NCBI GenBank assembly: GCA_036346225.1
Contig: JARFIW010000941.1
Location: 1,111,501 to 1,175,500 of the forward strand
Reading direction: 5' to 3'
Origin: Platerodrilus igneus
Lineage: Eukaryota; Arthropoda; Insecta; Coleoptera; Lycidae
Length of the DNA: 64,000 nucleotides
The translations under genes were made by a program, and so were the position numbers. The notes under the pieces are model-generated. The model was not told where the DNA came from and searched no databases. It saw nothing but the letters and a program-made list of their open reading frames with translations. This document shows, piece after piece, positions 38,901 through 50,800 of this stretch (position 1 is its first letter; each line of letters opens with the position of its first letter).

Positions 38901-41062
38901 TTAACAGAATTAATCATAAATATGCTCTTTAAAAATTCTTCAAGTTAAATCTAGTTGCTTTGAAACGACAAGTTTATGCTACAATTAAATAGTTTATATC
39001 CTGTTTTAGGTACCGGTTATCTTGGTATACATTACGACCACGTAAAATTGCTTCGCTTGTGTTTCCCATTTAAAAACTTGTCGAGATCATAGATCCTACT
39101 ATTATATGATAGCATGTTTTCTTCGATAAGCGAGGATTTGCAATTCGAATTCGTGTCATTTGAACGAATGTTGAATTTGATTCTGCAGCTTGTCCGTCGA
39201 AATATTTTCTACATTATTCGTCACCGTATTTCAAAAGCAATGTGTGACAGGCCTCCCTGTAATAAATCGTAGTTATTAATGTAAGGTATTTTATTCCTGT
39301 TATATGATAAGCTTAAGGTGTCGGGTGTAGCGTTTAAAATAGATGGAGGCGTTTGCATAATGTGTATGCGGCTGGCTGTTGCGGGGGGTTGCGCGGGTCG
39401 ACAGACGTAAAACGAATGAGTAGTGGAGGTTAAACGTTCAACCGGTTAAGACGTCGGATGATTTTAGTTAAGTTTTGTCGAGGTAGATTTGCAATAATAG
39501 TGCCAATCATGCGTGCTTTATGATTGAATAAGATTATGCGTGTGTTATCAGTATAGTATAACTGAAACGGATTCTTGGAGTTGGTTTTAATTATTTAACA
39601 ATCGTGAAACACGCATCAAAGTGACAAACATTATCGTACACCACGCAAGTTTACAACGTTAGTCAGCTGAATTACAACGGGATGTTGTTTGCATTTCATA
39701 ATTAGGTTGAAGGTTGGTGCTGCGCTGTTAACTTCGGCGCGTGGGGTGAAGTAAGCCGGCTCATCGTGGGAATTGTGAACGATCATCACGTCAAAGGGGT
39801 GAGTGGAATGGAACTTGTGATTTTTATTGCGCTTGATTTAAACAAGTTATTATCATAACATTATTTAGGGTTTATGGTTTATTGTAATAGGCGGCTAGTA
39901 TTAGATTATTATTTGATATAAGGTTATTTCTTGTGTTATCAACGAAGAGTTTATTAAATTTGGCAGTTGTCTTTGACTGGAATTTGTGTTTTGTATAAAT
40001 CATTAGTGTTGTAGGAGAACCTGATAAGTAGAATATTATTTAATATTTATGAACTAAATACTTGGCGCCCTGGTATTACTTAGATTGGTTAGTGTTTCTC
40101 ATTAATCCGGTATAACGATAGAAGTCTTATAGCTCGAAGGTGGGGAAAAGCCCCCGGCCTGTTTCAAATGCATGTTTGTTTTTTTTTGTTTGACAACTAG
40201 GAGGTGTCTTGCGTGTATTGGTGAGTTTCCCCGTGCGTACCCATTCTAATCAAATTTTCTTTTTAGCTTTTTTTAGCTTGAGGCCAAATGGGTTCTTTCT
40301 TTGCCCACCTGTTCGTTGCCGTGGACCAGTTGCTTTTGTCTGTGGATCGCTGCCATAGTTATGGTAAGAGGGTGAATGAATCCTGAATACCGCGGCGTTT
40401 CTTTGCTGACTCACCCCCGACGACTTGCAAGCTAAGTATTTGAACACCTACAGGTATGCAACTCGTTTTCTTTTGTGTGTGTCAATGGCATATTCCGTAT
40501 CAGCGTTTGGTGTAGTTACGTGATAAGAAACGTGACATTGTAGAACTATGTGGCCGCTAATCGATATTATCGCTCTACAGGAGTGATTTACTATTTTTAA
40601 ACATGTATGTCAAAAGAACGCACACGTTTATTCGCTTTACTGACTAGTTTATTTTACAAAAAGTATTAGGTGAAATTTTAAAAACGTTTGACAAAAGGTC
40701 TCACACGTTAATTTTTTCCTACTAATTAGTTATTTTACAAAAATTATTATGTGAAACGTTAAAAACGCTCTTGATTTACTACTGATTAATTTTATTTTGT
40801 GTAAAATACGAGATATGCACTTTGTATCTAGATTTCTAAATTGTCCGTACAATATAATTGTTTGCTGTGAAATAATAACACTTAATCTATTTCTTTCGCT
40901 TGTTTGTAAAGAATCCTTCATTTATTTTTATGTGTTAATAGATAATCGTGGGCGATGTACTTTATTTATTTTTTGTTTTTTCTTGGTATTTAGGTGAATC
41001 CCCCCTCTCCGAGTTTGATGTTAGCCTGGTATTTACTTTTCTTCCAGCTACGTCGAGGTACG
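38901..41062. other. Unassigned 2.2-kb segment between the RTE-like LINE and gypsy RT
   Basis: No protein was recognised; the minus frame at 40250-40447 is basic and Gln/Lys-rich but matches nothing I know. The middle (39330-39800) is GC-richer and promoter-like. TGGCGCCC at 40063-40070 equals the start of the tRNA-Lys primer-binding site used by many LTR elements, so 39.2-40.06 kb might be an LTR of a plus-strand element, followed by leader. LTR ends and a second LTR were not found. Confidence 0.4.
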
Positions 41063-42225
41063 TAGCAACTGGATAGCCCGAACATTAAATATGTAGAACG
41101 ATACAAACCTTTATGTGTATTTAATGCCAACAGATCCCTCATCTTAATTTCTAAATGTAAGTACGCTTGGCTGAGACCTATTTTGGTAAATTTTGTGCCT
41201 CCCGCCATCTGTGACAACAGTTCATCAACAGTCAGTAAAGAGTGGTCATTGATAATTTTGTGGGGGTTTAATGTTATTTTATAATCCTCACATAAACGAA
41301 TTTTTCTGTTCATCTTTACTACTGGGACAATAGACGTACCCTATTTTGAATTATCAACTTTTTTCAAATGCCCTGTTTCACTAATGAATCAATTTCTTTG
41401 CTCACTGCATTTTTCAGTGCAAAAGGAACCCTCCTTGCCTTTACAAATACAATTTTGGTACCATTTTTTATGTAAATTGAAGCTTGTATCCCCTCAATTG
41501 TATCTATACCAGGCTGTAAAATATCCTCGTATTTAGTAATCAACCCCTTGACTAGTTCCGTAAAATTGTTTTCAACTGTATTGACACGGTCAATGAATGT
41601 TAGTACTTGTATCCTTTATCCACCTAGTAAAGGTTGTTTATCTCTATGTACTACGTATCAGTTAATGTGTAGTTAGAAGATTGTAGTACACTACCTTTGC
41701 ACTAAGGTACCCCACAACTCTCAGAACAGGTTTACAATAAGAAATTAGTTTGTTTTAGCAGTTAGTAGTATTAAATTTGGAAATTAAGTCCTGTGTTTTC
41801 ATTGATTAGGCCGTCATTATGTATCTATTACTACCACTATTTGCCTCCATTCTAAATTCTTTTTTATTTACCACTAGATTCACAAAATACTTATCCCTCA
41901 AGCTTTCAAAATCATCCCCAATGGTAAAAAGTTCTTGTATGTGTCAGCTTTTTGTAATTTGTAATTCTTCCATTTCATTATGATTTAAGGTTTTCTTGGC
42001 CTTTGTACAAACCTTCTGCAGATGTCCCTTCAGTTTACAAAAATTACATATAGCCTCGATTTTATTGCACGTATTTGCTAAATGCCGTGTGGTCCCACAT
42101 TCGTAACAAGCTCTTTTTAAATATCTACCTGGTGCCTTCTTGATGTTCCTGGTTAAATTAACATTGTATTCTTTCGAAATTACAGTCGGTATCTTTTGAT
42201 TTATTGCGTTAATGCTATTAAAAGT
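41063..42225 (-). mobile_element. Ty3/gypsy retrotransposon, middle part (gag zinc knuckles to RT)
   Basis: It belongs with 34290-36631 and 44660-45130. Minus-strand, high to low: two CCHC zinc knuckles, CYECGTTRHLANTC then CNFCKLKGHLQKVC (about 42110-42010); a poorly preserved protease region (about 42000-41640); KARRVPFALKNAVSKEIDSL (about 41440-41380); and the RT palm start with KIRLCEDYKITLNP, TKIGLSQAYLHLEI (where Asp is expected the residue is Gly) and THKGLYRSTYLMFGLSS (41313-41070). It ends abruptly; about 35 residues before the FLDD box at 36620 are missing. It is inactive. Confidence 0.85.
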
Positions 42226-42352
42226 TATTTATGTACCAAGTCAGTAAAGTGATTCTTTATCGAACGAGTCTGAGATTATGAGCTGAGCGAGCGAGGCGAA
42301 TAACAGGCGAGTTCAATAAAGACACTTTAGTGACGAGGTGCATACAAACTTT
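42222..42352. repeat. Palindromic element (about 45-bp arms) beside the Jockey-like LINE
   Basis: The left arm 42222-42268 (GTTATTTATGTACC, GTCAGTAAAGTG, TTCTTTATCGAAC) pairs with the right arm 42305-42350 (GTTCAATAAAGACACTTTAG, TGACGAGGTGCATACAAAC). The centre is 'gagcgagcgaggcgaataac', unusually GC-rich for this region. Immediately after the right arm, TTTATCACCAACCGTT occurs, and its reverse complement AACGGTTGGYGATAAA lies at about 44659-44674, just beyond the LINE's 3' end. Confidence 0.75.
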
Positions 42353-42664
42353 TATCACCAACCGTTAAAATTTATAATTTAAAAACAATGTAGATATTAT
42401 AACATGACATTTTATTATGACAAAGTAAACATATATAAATAATAGCTAATACAAAATCAATCTACTAATTTTTTGTTCTATTAAACGTGAACGTATACCC
42501 TGACGAATTATAGAAATTAATTCCAGAATGACAACTAGTTTTTGTTTAATGTCATACATCAGTCATTGGTATGTTGATTAATTTGCGGAAGGTAAAGCGT
42601 TTGATTTTTACAGTAAGATACAGTGTTTCTTTACTTCCGAAAATTGCTATGGTATTGTAAAGTC
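42353..42664. other. No gene seen
   Basis: About 310 bp between the palindrome and the first recognisable LINE codons. AT-rich and without motifs. Confidence 0.4.
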
Positions 42665-44653
42665 ACAGTATTAATGATTACGTTAAATATAAATCTATAA
42701 GATCCTTATGTAAAACATTAATCGATAAAGCGTACAAAATGTTTATTCTCAAGATTCAGGTGAACATTTCTTCGGAACCGAAGTATTTTTGGAAATTTGT
42801 AAATAACAAGAAAGGCTCTACTAGAATACCTGGTACAATGAAATACAATGATAAAACTATCACTACTCAACAAGAAATTGTAGATGCATTTGCTTTACAC
42901 TTCAGAAGTGTTTACGTTAAGTCAAATTCATCGAGCACCACTCCAGTATTTCTTAACACTCGCTTTATTTCGGTAACAAGTTTTACTGAGGTGGAAGTGT
43001 TGGAAGCTATAAGAAAACTAAAAAACAAAAATACTGCTGGTGTCGACGCTGTGCCGTCTTTCTTTGTTAAAGACTGCACAAATGTATTAGCCAAACCTTT
43101 ATGCTACCTATACAATCTTTCTCTTAGACAGCGGTCTTTTCCGAATATATGGAAGATGTCAATGATTACACCAGTACTTAAGAAGGGATCCGCCTCCGAT
43201 GTTACTAACTATCGTCCTATTTCCATTATATCGAATATTGCCAAAGTTTTTGAGTCGTTATTATACAAGCATATATATGCTCAAATAAAACTTTATATTA
43301 CACCTGCGCAACACGGCTTTATGGAAAGGAAATCAACAATTACCAACTTAGCTACATTCAGCCAATTTGTTTGTGAATCACTCGAGAGCAACAAACAAAT
43401 TGATGTTATCTACACTGATTTCCAGAAAGCCTTTGACCAAATCGATCATCACATTCTTTTGAGTAAACTAAATGCTATTGGATTCTCACAAGCACTTTTG
43501 GACCTTACTCAGTCTTACCTCTTAAATAGACAAATGCACGTAGCTTATTCGAACTATCACTCTCAAACATTTACTCCAACATCGGGTGTCCCGCAAGGGT
43601 CAAATCTTGGTCCCTTGTTTTTTCTAATATTTATTAATGATATTGTGGATTCTATCAAAACAGAAAAATTACTGTTCGCAGACGATTTAAAAATTTTCAA
43701 AACTATTACTTCTATTGACGACTGCATACTTTTACAAAACGATATTGAAAGTTTGACTACTTGGTGCCTAAGTAATCGGTTGCATCTAAATATACAAAAA
43801 TGCTGTGTAATTTCGTATGGTCGAAAGCATGACATGATAAACTTCTCGTACTTCATACAAGAAACCCTTGTTCAAAGATTATCTAGCTTCCAAGATTTAG
43901 GTATCCTATTTGATGAAAAATTCCACTTCGTTGAACATAGTAATAAATGTATTTCAAGTGCATATAAATCTTATGGTCTAATATACAGAAACTGCAGCAA
44001 CTTCTCTGTTAATACATTACTACTACTATTTAACACTCTTGTTAGATCTAAACTTGAATACGGATCTCTGATATGGCAACCAATTTATAAAGTTCATAGC
44101 GATAGCTTAGAAGCAGTTCAAAGGAAATTTTTAAAATATGTATCTTTCACCTGTGACGGATTCTATCCACCTATTGGGTCTGACCATGAGGCTTTACTTA
44201 AAAGATTTAATTGTCGGTCACTCCAATGCAGACGAAAAAGTATAAACATAAGATTCTTATATAAATTATTAAACAATGAAATAGATTGCCCTTATCTACT
44301 AGGAAAGATTTCATTGGTAGTGCCTCGTCAACATGCGCGTTTTAGCAATACTTTTTATCTTCAAACGAGTAGAACAAATTTATTGTTGCACTCTCCAGCC
44401 ACAGTAGTATGTCTAACTTACAACAATTACTTAAATGGTTTGGATATTTTTAACGACAGATTTGAAGACCTTATAAAACATATTAATTAATTTTTGATAT
44501 GTCAATCTTTTGTTTTTCTATTAGGTTTATTTTTGTACACAATTGTTATACCTTGTGAATGTGTGTTAAATAATTTTTAAATTATTTCCTGTAATTGGGT
44601 GTATTCCTGTTGGAAATAAACGTTTATTATTATTATTATTATTATTATTATAT
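42665..44653 (+). mobile_element. Jockey/CR1-like LINE with an uninterrupted reverse transcriptase frame
   Basis: A young, 5'-truncated non-LTR retrotransposon. A 583-codon frame (42739-44490) is open without stops, and in-frame LINE sequence (SIRSLCKTLIDKAYK) begins upstream near 42690. The RT domain is complete: NTAGVDAVPSFFVKD (residues about 99-112), VTNYRPISIISNIAKVFE, YTDFQKAFDQIDHH (catalytic Asp near 226), TSGVPQGSNLGPLFF (about 281-295), the FADD box (313-316), and a C-terminal thumb/connection region with RSKLEYGSLIWQP. No endonuclease is present. The 3' UTR (44491-44653) ends 'ggaaataaacgtttatt' plus an ATT microsatellite, the terminal repeat style of Jockey/CR1-group LINEs. It sits inside the gypsy gag. 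Lacking its 5' end it cannot be autonomous, but the RT looks recently functional. Exact clade undecided. Confidence 0.9.
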
Positions 44654-44659
44654 TGACGG

Positions 44660-45130
44660 TTGGCGATAAAGGTTTTTTATTTAACCGATTTATCATGCTC
44701 TGGCATTTCCATACTGACTGCGATTTTGATTGCTCTATCTACAGTGAAATCTCTAGTTTCTAGTAATCTGCTTTGTATAAGTTTTGATGCTAAGCCAAAT
44801 GCAAATCGGTTTCGTAATGCTGTTTTCAAAAAATCACCAAACTTACAGTTTAAGGAAAGTTTTTGTAATGCGTGTAAAAATTCCTGTACTGGTTCTCCTT
44901 TCTGCATTGAAATCTAAAAGTTTGAACAACCTCCAATAGTACCGGATCGTAAAACTGCTCCATAACATTTAACACTTGACTATGTGTTAATATTTCTGGA
45001 AAATCTAGGGCCATTTTATCGAACAGAGTGTCACATGACTCTACTCCCATGAAATGCAGTAAGTATTGTAGTTTTAAATGTTCTGGTATTTGAAATACTG
45101 CAAATGCAACTTCTAATATCTTTACCCATC
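44660..45130 (-). mobile_element. Ty3/gypsy retrotransposon, gag N-terminal part
   Basis: Minus-strand capsid-like region of the gypsy element whose pol lies at 34-42 kb. High to low: VFQIPEHLKLQYLLHFMG (about 45090-45040), GVESCDTLFDKMALDFPE, a frameshift near 44910, then MQKGEPVQEFLHALQKLSLN, CKFGDFLKTALRNRFAFGL and DFTVDRAIKIAVSMEMPE (44907-44690). This matches retrotransposon gag capsid regions of the 'K02A2.6-like' gypsy type. The polypeptide runs into LINE DNA at 44655 and resumes with the zinc knuckles near 42140. No LTR was identified on this side. Confidence 0.8.
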
Positions 45131-46380
45131 AGGCTCATTTTGCATTGAATGTTTCTACTGTAAAGGTTGAGGTAGTAAGTAGCCGGTTTCTTGATTCCTT
45201 TGATGTATTGGCAGTGTTTTCTTGTAGGTTCGTAATCTTGCAGCTGGCCAACAATTCTGTGTTGTGTATGGTGTATAGTTTTAGTAGTTTAGTAATAACG
45301 GAGAATAACCAGAAACTTTTATTAATTATATACATAAATATTTTGCTCTCGTACATTAAAAAAATGACTTCTGCCCAAAACCAAACCCAACTGGTATCCT
45401 AGCTACCTCTATTCTATATCAGCTATGTTGATTACCAAATATATCATATTCTGTGTAAAACGGTAGTTTTCTGCCACTACATTAGGAACTGAATTGAAAT
45501 GTTTTTGTAGCATACTGATCAAGTCCTTGTGTTCCGTCACGTTATAGACAATTTATTTCTATAATGGGACGAATCGCGTGTGTAAGTAAAAACAGTTGAC
45601 ATTAAGTGTGAACAACTAAAATTCAAGAGTTGAGTTACTTTTGTGCGTGATCTCAGTGTTGTTGACGGGTCAGGTGCACTGCCGTTGCAAGATAACACAC
45701 GAAGAGTGCACAGTGGAAAACCCGAATACGGATTCAGGTATGTGCATAGAATTATGTTCTACGTTACTTGACAGAGATTGTCATCTGGTGTCATTAATAC
45801 CTTAATTAATGTGGTCTTCACCTATGTTAATACAAATATACATTTCATAATCATCTATTTATCTCCCATCAATGCCCATAGTGGTCCTTAATTGATCTAG
45901 ATCAGTCCTTTGGTAATATTTCCACTTTCAATAATTTTATATTATTCTCGCATATCTTATATTATTAAGCAATTCTTCCATATTCAACAATATAGCTTGT
46001 ACGGTCAAGAGTTTGCCCTTATAGTATTCAAGATAGCATAAATCGTGTTGTTACATGTGAATTAGTTACATGCGTTAAAATTCAGAACCCGTTTTTGGTG
46101 TCGGCCTGTGTCATTCTTTCCTGGACTCGTCTTGCTGTTACTTGTTACTGTATTATATTATTATACTGGTATTGTTGCTGTTATCGGGCTTAATATTAAT
46201 ACCTGGAAACAGTGTTTATCGCCCAATTTATTTAAAAGGAAAATTCCCTTTTGCCTACACATTTAATAAGTGACATATTTTGTTCCTACGTCAAACCTAA
46301 TGTCAACCGTTACACATGACGTTTCATTTAAGGTGCTAATTTAGACATAACTTTGTGTTAATTCACTTTTGATATAAAAA
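45131..46380. other. Region between gypsy gag and BEL gag; no gene
   Basis: No coding sequence. It should hold the gypsy 5' leader (minus strand) and the BEL 5' leader or LTR (plus strand), but I could not pair LTR ends with any downstream copy. Confidence 0.4.
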
Positions 46381-47280
46381 TGCCGTTTAAAAAAGCCCGA
46401 TGTAAAGCAGCTAGATCTCATTAAAACGCATATTGGTGAAGTTTCAGAGTTAGGAAATCGTTTGGAGCAACAACCACAGTTGACTTCTTTATTTAAGGTG
46501 CAATGCAAAGCATTGCATAAAATGTATAATAACTTTAACACAACTTTAATAGAGGTACTTTCCCACGTCTCAGAAACGGAAATCGAAACTTTTGAGGACA
46601 TCAGGAGAATAACCGATGCCAGGTATTATAACGCATTATATGTGCTGGACACTTTAGAACCTCACTGTTTTAGAAGCTCATAAACCTGAAATAGTTTCTC
46701 AAACAGGTGTGGGCGTTAAGCTTCAGCGCCTAACCTTAAATGACTTTCGGGATGATTTCCTTACTTGGCAATCATATATTGATCTTTTCAATTGCTTAGT
46801 GCATAATAACCCTACCTTAACCAATATCGAACGATTTAATCATCTTTTAATACCATTACGCGATGAAGCTTTACACCTAATAAAAACTGTGCCTTTGTGT
46901 TCCGAAAATTATGAAATCACATATTCGAGATTATCTGAGAGGTTTAACAATCCGAGATTGTTAGCTACCACTCATTGTAAGGCAATAAAAACCATCACAC
47001 CATTAAAATCTGAAAATTATTAACAACTTAGAAGCCTAATTAATAGCTTTACGGAGAATTTGGCTGTTCGTAAAAGCATGAAGTATCTTATAGACCAATG
47101 GAATTTTATTTTGGTTGATTCTCTATTAGAGAAACTTGATCTTGTAACACGCAAACAATTTGAATTACAGTCAAACTCAAAGGAAGTGCCCCAGTTGAAT
47201 TTGAAACAATTTTTACTGCAACAATGCTCCGCGTTGGAGACAGTCTCCTCAGCGTCCCATTAATCATATACCAGCTCAGT
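46381..47280 (+). mobile_element. BEL/Pao retrotransposon, gag region
   Basis: The start of a plus-strand BEL/Pao polyprotein. From 46381 an initial Met-Pro-Phe-Lys-Lys segment leads into a helical N-terminal region (46462-46683). After a frameshift, the DUF1759-type capsid segment (46709-47023) carries DFLTWQSYIDLFNCLVHNN, LTNIERFNHLLIPLRDEALH and SENYEITYSRLSERFNNPRL. A stop (TAA near 47020) is followed by SLINSFTENLAV and LVDSLLEKLDLVTRKQFEL (47030-47260). Homology breaks at 47280 where an RTE tail is inserted, and gag resumes near 48090. It is pseudogenic. Confidence 0.85.
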
Positions 47281-47285
47281 GCAAG

Positions 47286-47825
47286 TTCATCATCATCATT
47301 AGGTCTTCAGTCCTGAAACGGGTTAGACGCGTACCTTCATTGTTTCTTATTCTGAACTAACCTACACATTTCCTTAAAATTTGCAGTCTGCATCTATCAC
47401 TATCTGATCTAGGTCTACATCTACCTCCTTTTTCCTATCTCTGCTTGTAATACATCCCATACTATTCCCCAAAAATGCCTTAGAACATATTCCGCCCATC
47501 TATTTCTTCTACTTTTTTCCACAAATATCTTTATACCCCTACTATTTCTATAAGCTATTTGTTATTAACTTTGTCTGCCCATGCTATCATCCTCATGCAT
47601 CTGAAGCACAACATTTCAAAAGTCTGCTACAATTTTTATGTCTGCTTTTCCTACTGCCCGAATTTCATAGGCATACTGTGATGTACTCCACAGATATGCT
47701 TTAAACATTTTCTTCTTGTTTCTATGTTTGTTGTCTTTGATCATAGACGCTGTGCTTTCTTTTAGGTGCAGTTCGGTCACTTTCTGTTGTTTTCCAATTA
47801 TATGTCCTGTTTAACCGAAATTCAG
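47286..47825 (-). mobile_element. RTE LINE 3' fragment inserted in BEL gag
   Basis: The left edge is 'tcatcatcatcattagg', the complement of the GATGATGATG tail expected at an RTE 3' end. Minus-strand translation gives decayed C-terminal RTE sequence (about 47690-47390), including the region equivalent to the last part of the element at 6480-6740. It is severely 5'-truncated. The same 45-bp 3' terminal sequence ('aggtcttcag.cctg.aac.ggttagacg') occurs at 62246-62290. Its location within BEL gag shows it inserted after the BEL element. Confidence 0.7.
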
Positions 47826-50800
47826 TAGTATGTGAAGAAGGGTAAGCAGCATGTGGCTGCCAAGTTCTCTCAGCACTTGAACTATTGCTGATTTAATATT
47901 TTTCCAATGCCATATCTTTTCGAATTCACAGCAACATTAGTTGACAGATATTAAATCAAACTAACTCAACACTTGTAGTCTTGACAGGCCTCCTATATAA
48001 TCAACAGTTCAAGGTTACCTCCCAATGTATAACTTCAAACCTAGTTTCTGTTGAAAACACGAATATCAGCCTTCTGCTACTAAAACCAGGCATACCTTGT
48101 TCACTTGTCCATTGTGTGAGTCATGCTACAATATTTATCAGATGCCAGTTATTTTTAGAATAAGAATTCAACGGCCATATGAAATGATTCAAGCAAGTCA
48201 ATCTACGTGTAAACTGTCTACATTGACCACGTTTCAAACAATGCCGGTCACGGGTTACCTGCCGTCAATGTGGTAAACCTCATCCCACTTTAATACATTT
48301 TGAAGCCAGGGCTACTTCTTCGTTACAACATGCACCTGAAAGCACCATGATGCAATCAGGTCAACACAAACCGAGGTCAGAAACGCCTCTTCTGCCTAAT
48401 GCCTTGTCAGCAACAACTGGTTCTGACTTAGATGTTACTATCTTACTTGCTACAGCTTCAGTAGAGGTTCAAGATAGTGCGGGACACTTTCAGACAATTA
48501 GAGCCCTTTTAGATCCTGGCTTGCAAGCCAGCTTTATTAAGGACGAATGCATGAGCCAGTTAGCGCTATCATGCCGCCATTCACAAGTCCCTATTTTTGG
48601 GATACGTCAAACAAGAGGTACCACTATTTGCACTATTAGATCAATGTTGAACTCCAATAAATCTTTAGAAATGACCGCATTTATTTTATCATCAATCGCA
48701 GCTGAGATTCCTAGCGTCGAACTAACCAACAATTTCGACCATTTGAAGGGTCTCCATTTTGCAGATCCAAGCTGGAATGTACCAGGTCCGATCGATATGC
48801 TCCTCGGTGCGGATATTTAGCCTTTCAAGGAAGGTTCCTTCAGCCAGCAGCAATCAATACTATTTTTGGGTGGACTATTCTAGGTCCAACCAAGGGTTTA
48901 CAGTATATCACTGTTCAAGCTTTTTTTGCTTCTCTCGATGTCCCTATCGACCAAACCCTTCGTCGATTCTGGAAAATCGAAGAGCTCCCAAATAGGTCTC
49001 TTACCTCGCCAGATGAGGAAAAGGCAGATCGTATTTTCAAGAACACTACACGTCGAGACGGTACTGGACATTTTGTTGTCAGTCTACCATTTAATGAGGT
49101 GATCTCGCATTTTGAGGATTTATACTACATTGCTAAACGACATTTATTTTCGTTAGAACAGAAGTTAGCATTTAATGCAGATTTACGTGTCCAATATAAC
49201 GCCTTCATGAAGGATTACCTAAGATTCTAGGCATATGACTTTGATGGACTGTGCCCCAGTGGGCAACGATCATTATTTCATGCTGTCTTTAAGCAAGAAG
49301 GTGATAAATCTAAAATTAGAGTTGTTTTTGACGCATCTGCTAATGCCAAGAATGATCTTTCACTTAACGACACCCAATTGGCTGGGCCTGGTCTTCAAAG
49401 TGATATTGCTTCAGTTCTAGTATGATTTCGAACACATCCGTATGTTTTTGTATGCGATATTCGACAAATGTATCGCCAAATCCTGCTTGATGTAAAGCAT
49501 CAACGATACCAGCTAGTTTTGTGGAGATTTAATCCTCATGAGCCCATTCAAATTTATAGACTGAATACTGTAACATACGGTGTAAAGTCTTCCCCGTATT
49601 TAGCGATCAAAACCCTCTGAAGAAGGAGAATCACAATTTCCGCTAGCCACTGTGGTTATTCGGTCAAATCTGTATATGGACGATTTCGTTTGTGGTGCCA
49701 GTGATGTTGAATCAGCTCTGAGCCTTCGGAATGACTTAATCCATCAACTTGCAGCTGCCTGCTTGGAATTACGCAAATGGACGGCTAATAATAGTACCAT
49801 TTTGCAAGGTCTTCCAAAGGCGCACTGTCCGATTCAGAATTTAGAGTTTGAGGCCAATGAATCTATTAAGGTGCTTGGACGTCAATGGTCTGCTATAGAG
49901 GACTCTTTTCTATTCATTGTTAAACCTGTAGTAGCAACATGTACCAAGCGAGCAATACTTGCTCAAGTAGCTCGAATTTACAACCCTCTAGGGATTTTGG
50001 CGCCTCTTACTATGTTTGTCAAAGGCCTCATTCAACACCTCTAGGTGATAGGGTTACCTTGGGATGAGGAATGTCCAGCCGATATCCGGGTGCAATGGCA
50101 ACAATATCTAGATGAACTACACAAACTATCCTCGTTAAGGCTTCCACGCTGTTTGCCCCCACTTGGCCCATACAGCTGTGCATGGCATGGATTTTGCGAT
50201 GCTAGTGAGGAAGGTTATGCAGCCATCATATATTTTCGTTTTATAACAACGTCTCCTGATAAGGTTTCTGTGGGATTTGTTGCTGCCAAAACTAGAATTG
50301 CCCCAATTAAACGTTTCTCTATTCCACGGCTGGAACTATGCTCTGTTGTGCTATTAAGCGATTTAGTTTCTTTTGTGTTAACAACATATCAAGGAACAAT
50401 TAACTTTTCTAATATTTTTGCATGGAGTGATTCTTCAGTAGCACTTTCATGGATTCGATTAGTCCCATTTCACTGGAAGACTTTCGTCGCTAACTGAGTT
50501 AGTCACATACAACAAACCATTTCGCCGAGCATGTGGTTTTACATTCGTTCTGCACACACCCCTGCTGATCTAGCTTCCAGGGGACTACTTCCCAGAGCAG
50601 TTCTGTCATGTGCCCTTTGGTGGGCGGGGCCGACTTGGCTTTCGTTTCAACCTGATTCGTGACCCGTATAACTCATGCTGTCTAATTCTAGCCCAGAAGC
50701 AAACTCTGAACAAAGGATTTTGATCTTTATATCTTTAAAGGAAGGAATCGAGTCCAACCTCATTGATCGGTTGCTCGAATCTTGCTCCTCATTAAGAAAA

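Noticed and set aside
40250..40447. 65-codon basic minus frame as a gag or nucleic-acid-binding protein
   Set aside because: No zinc knuckle or family motif; too short to support.
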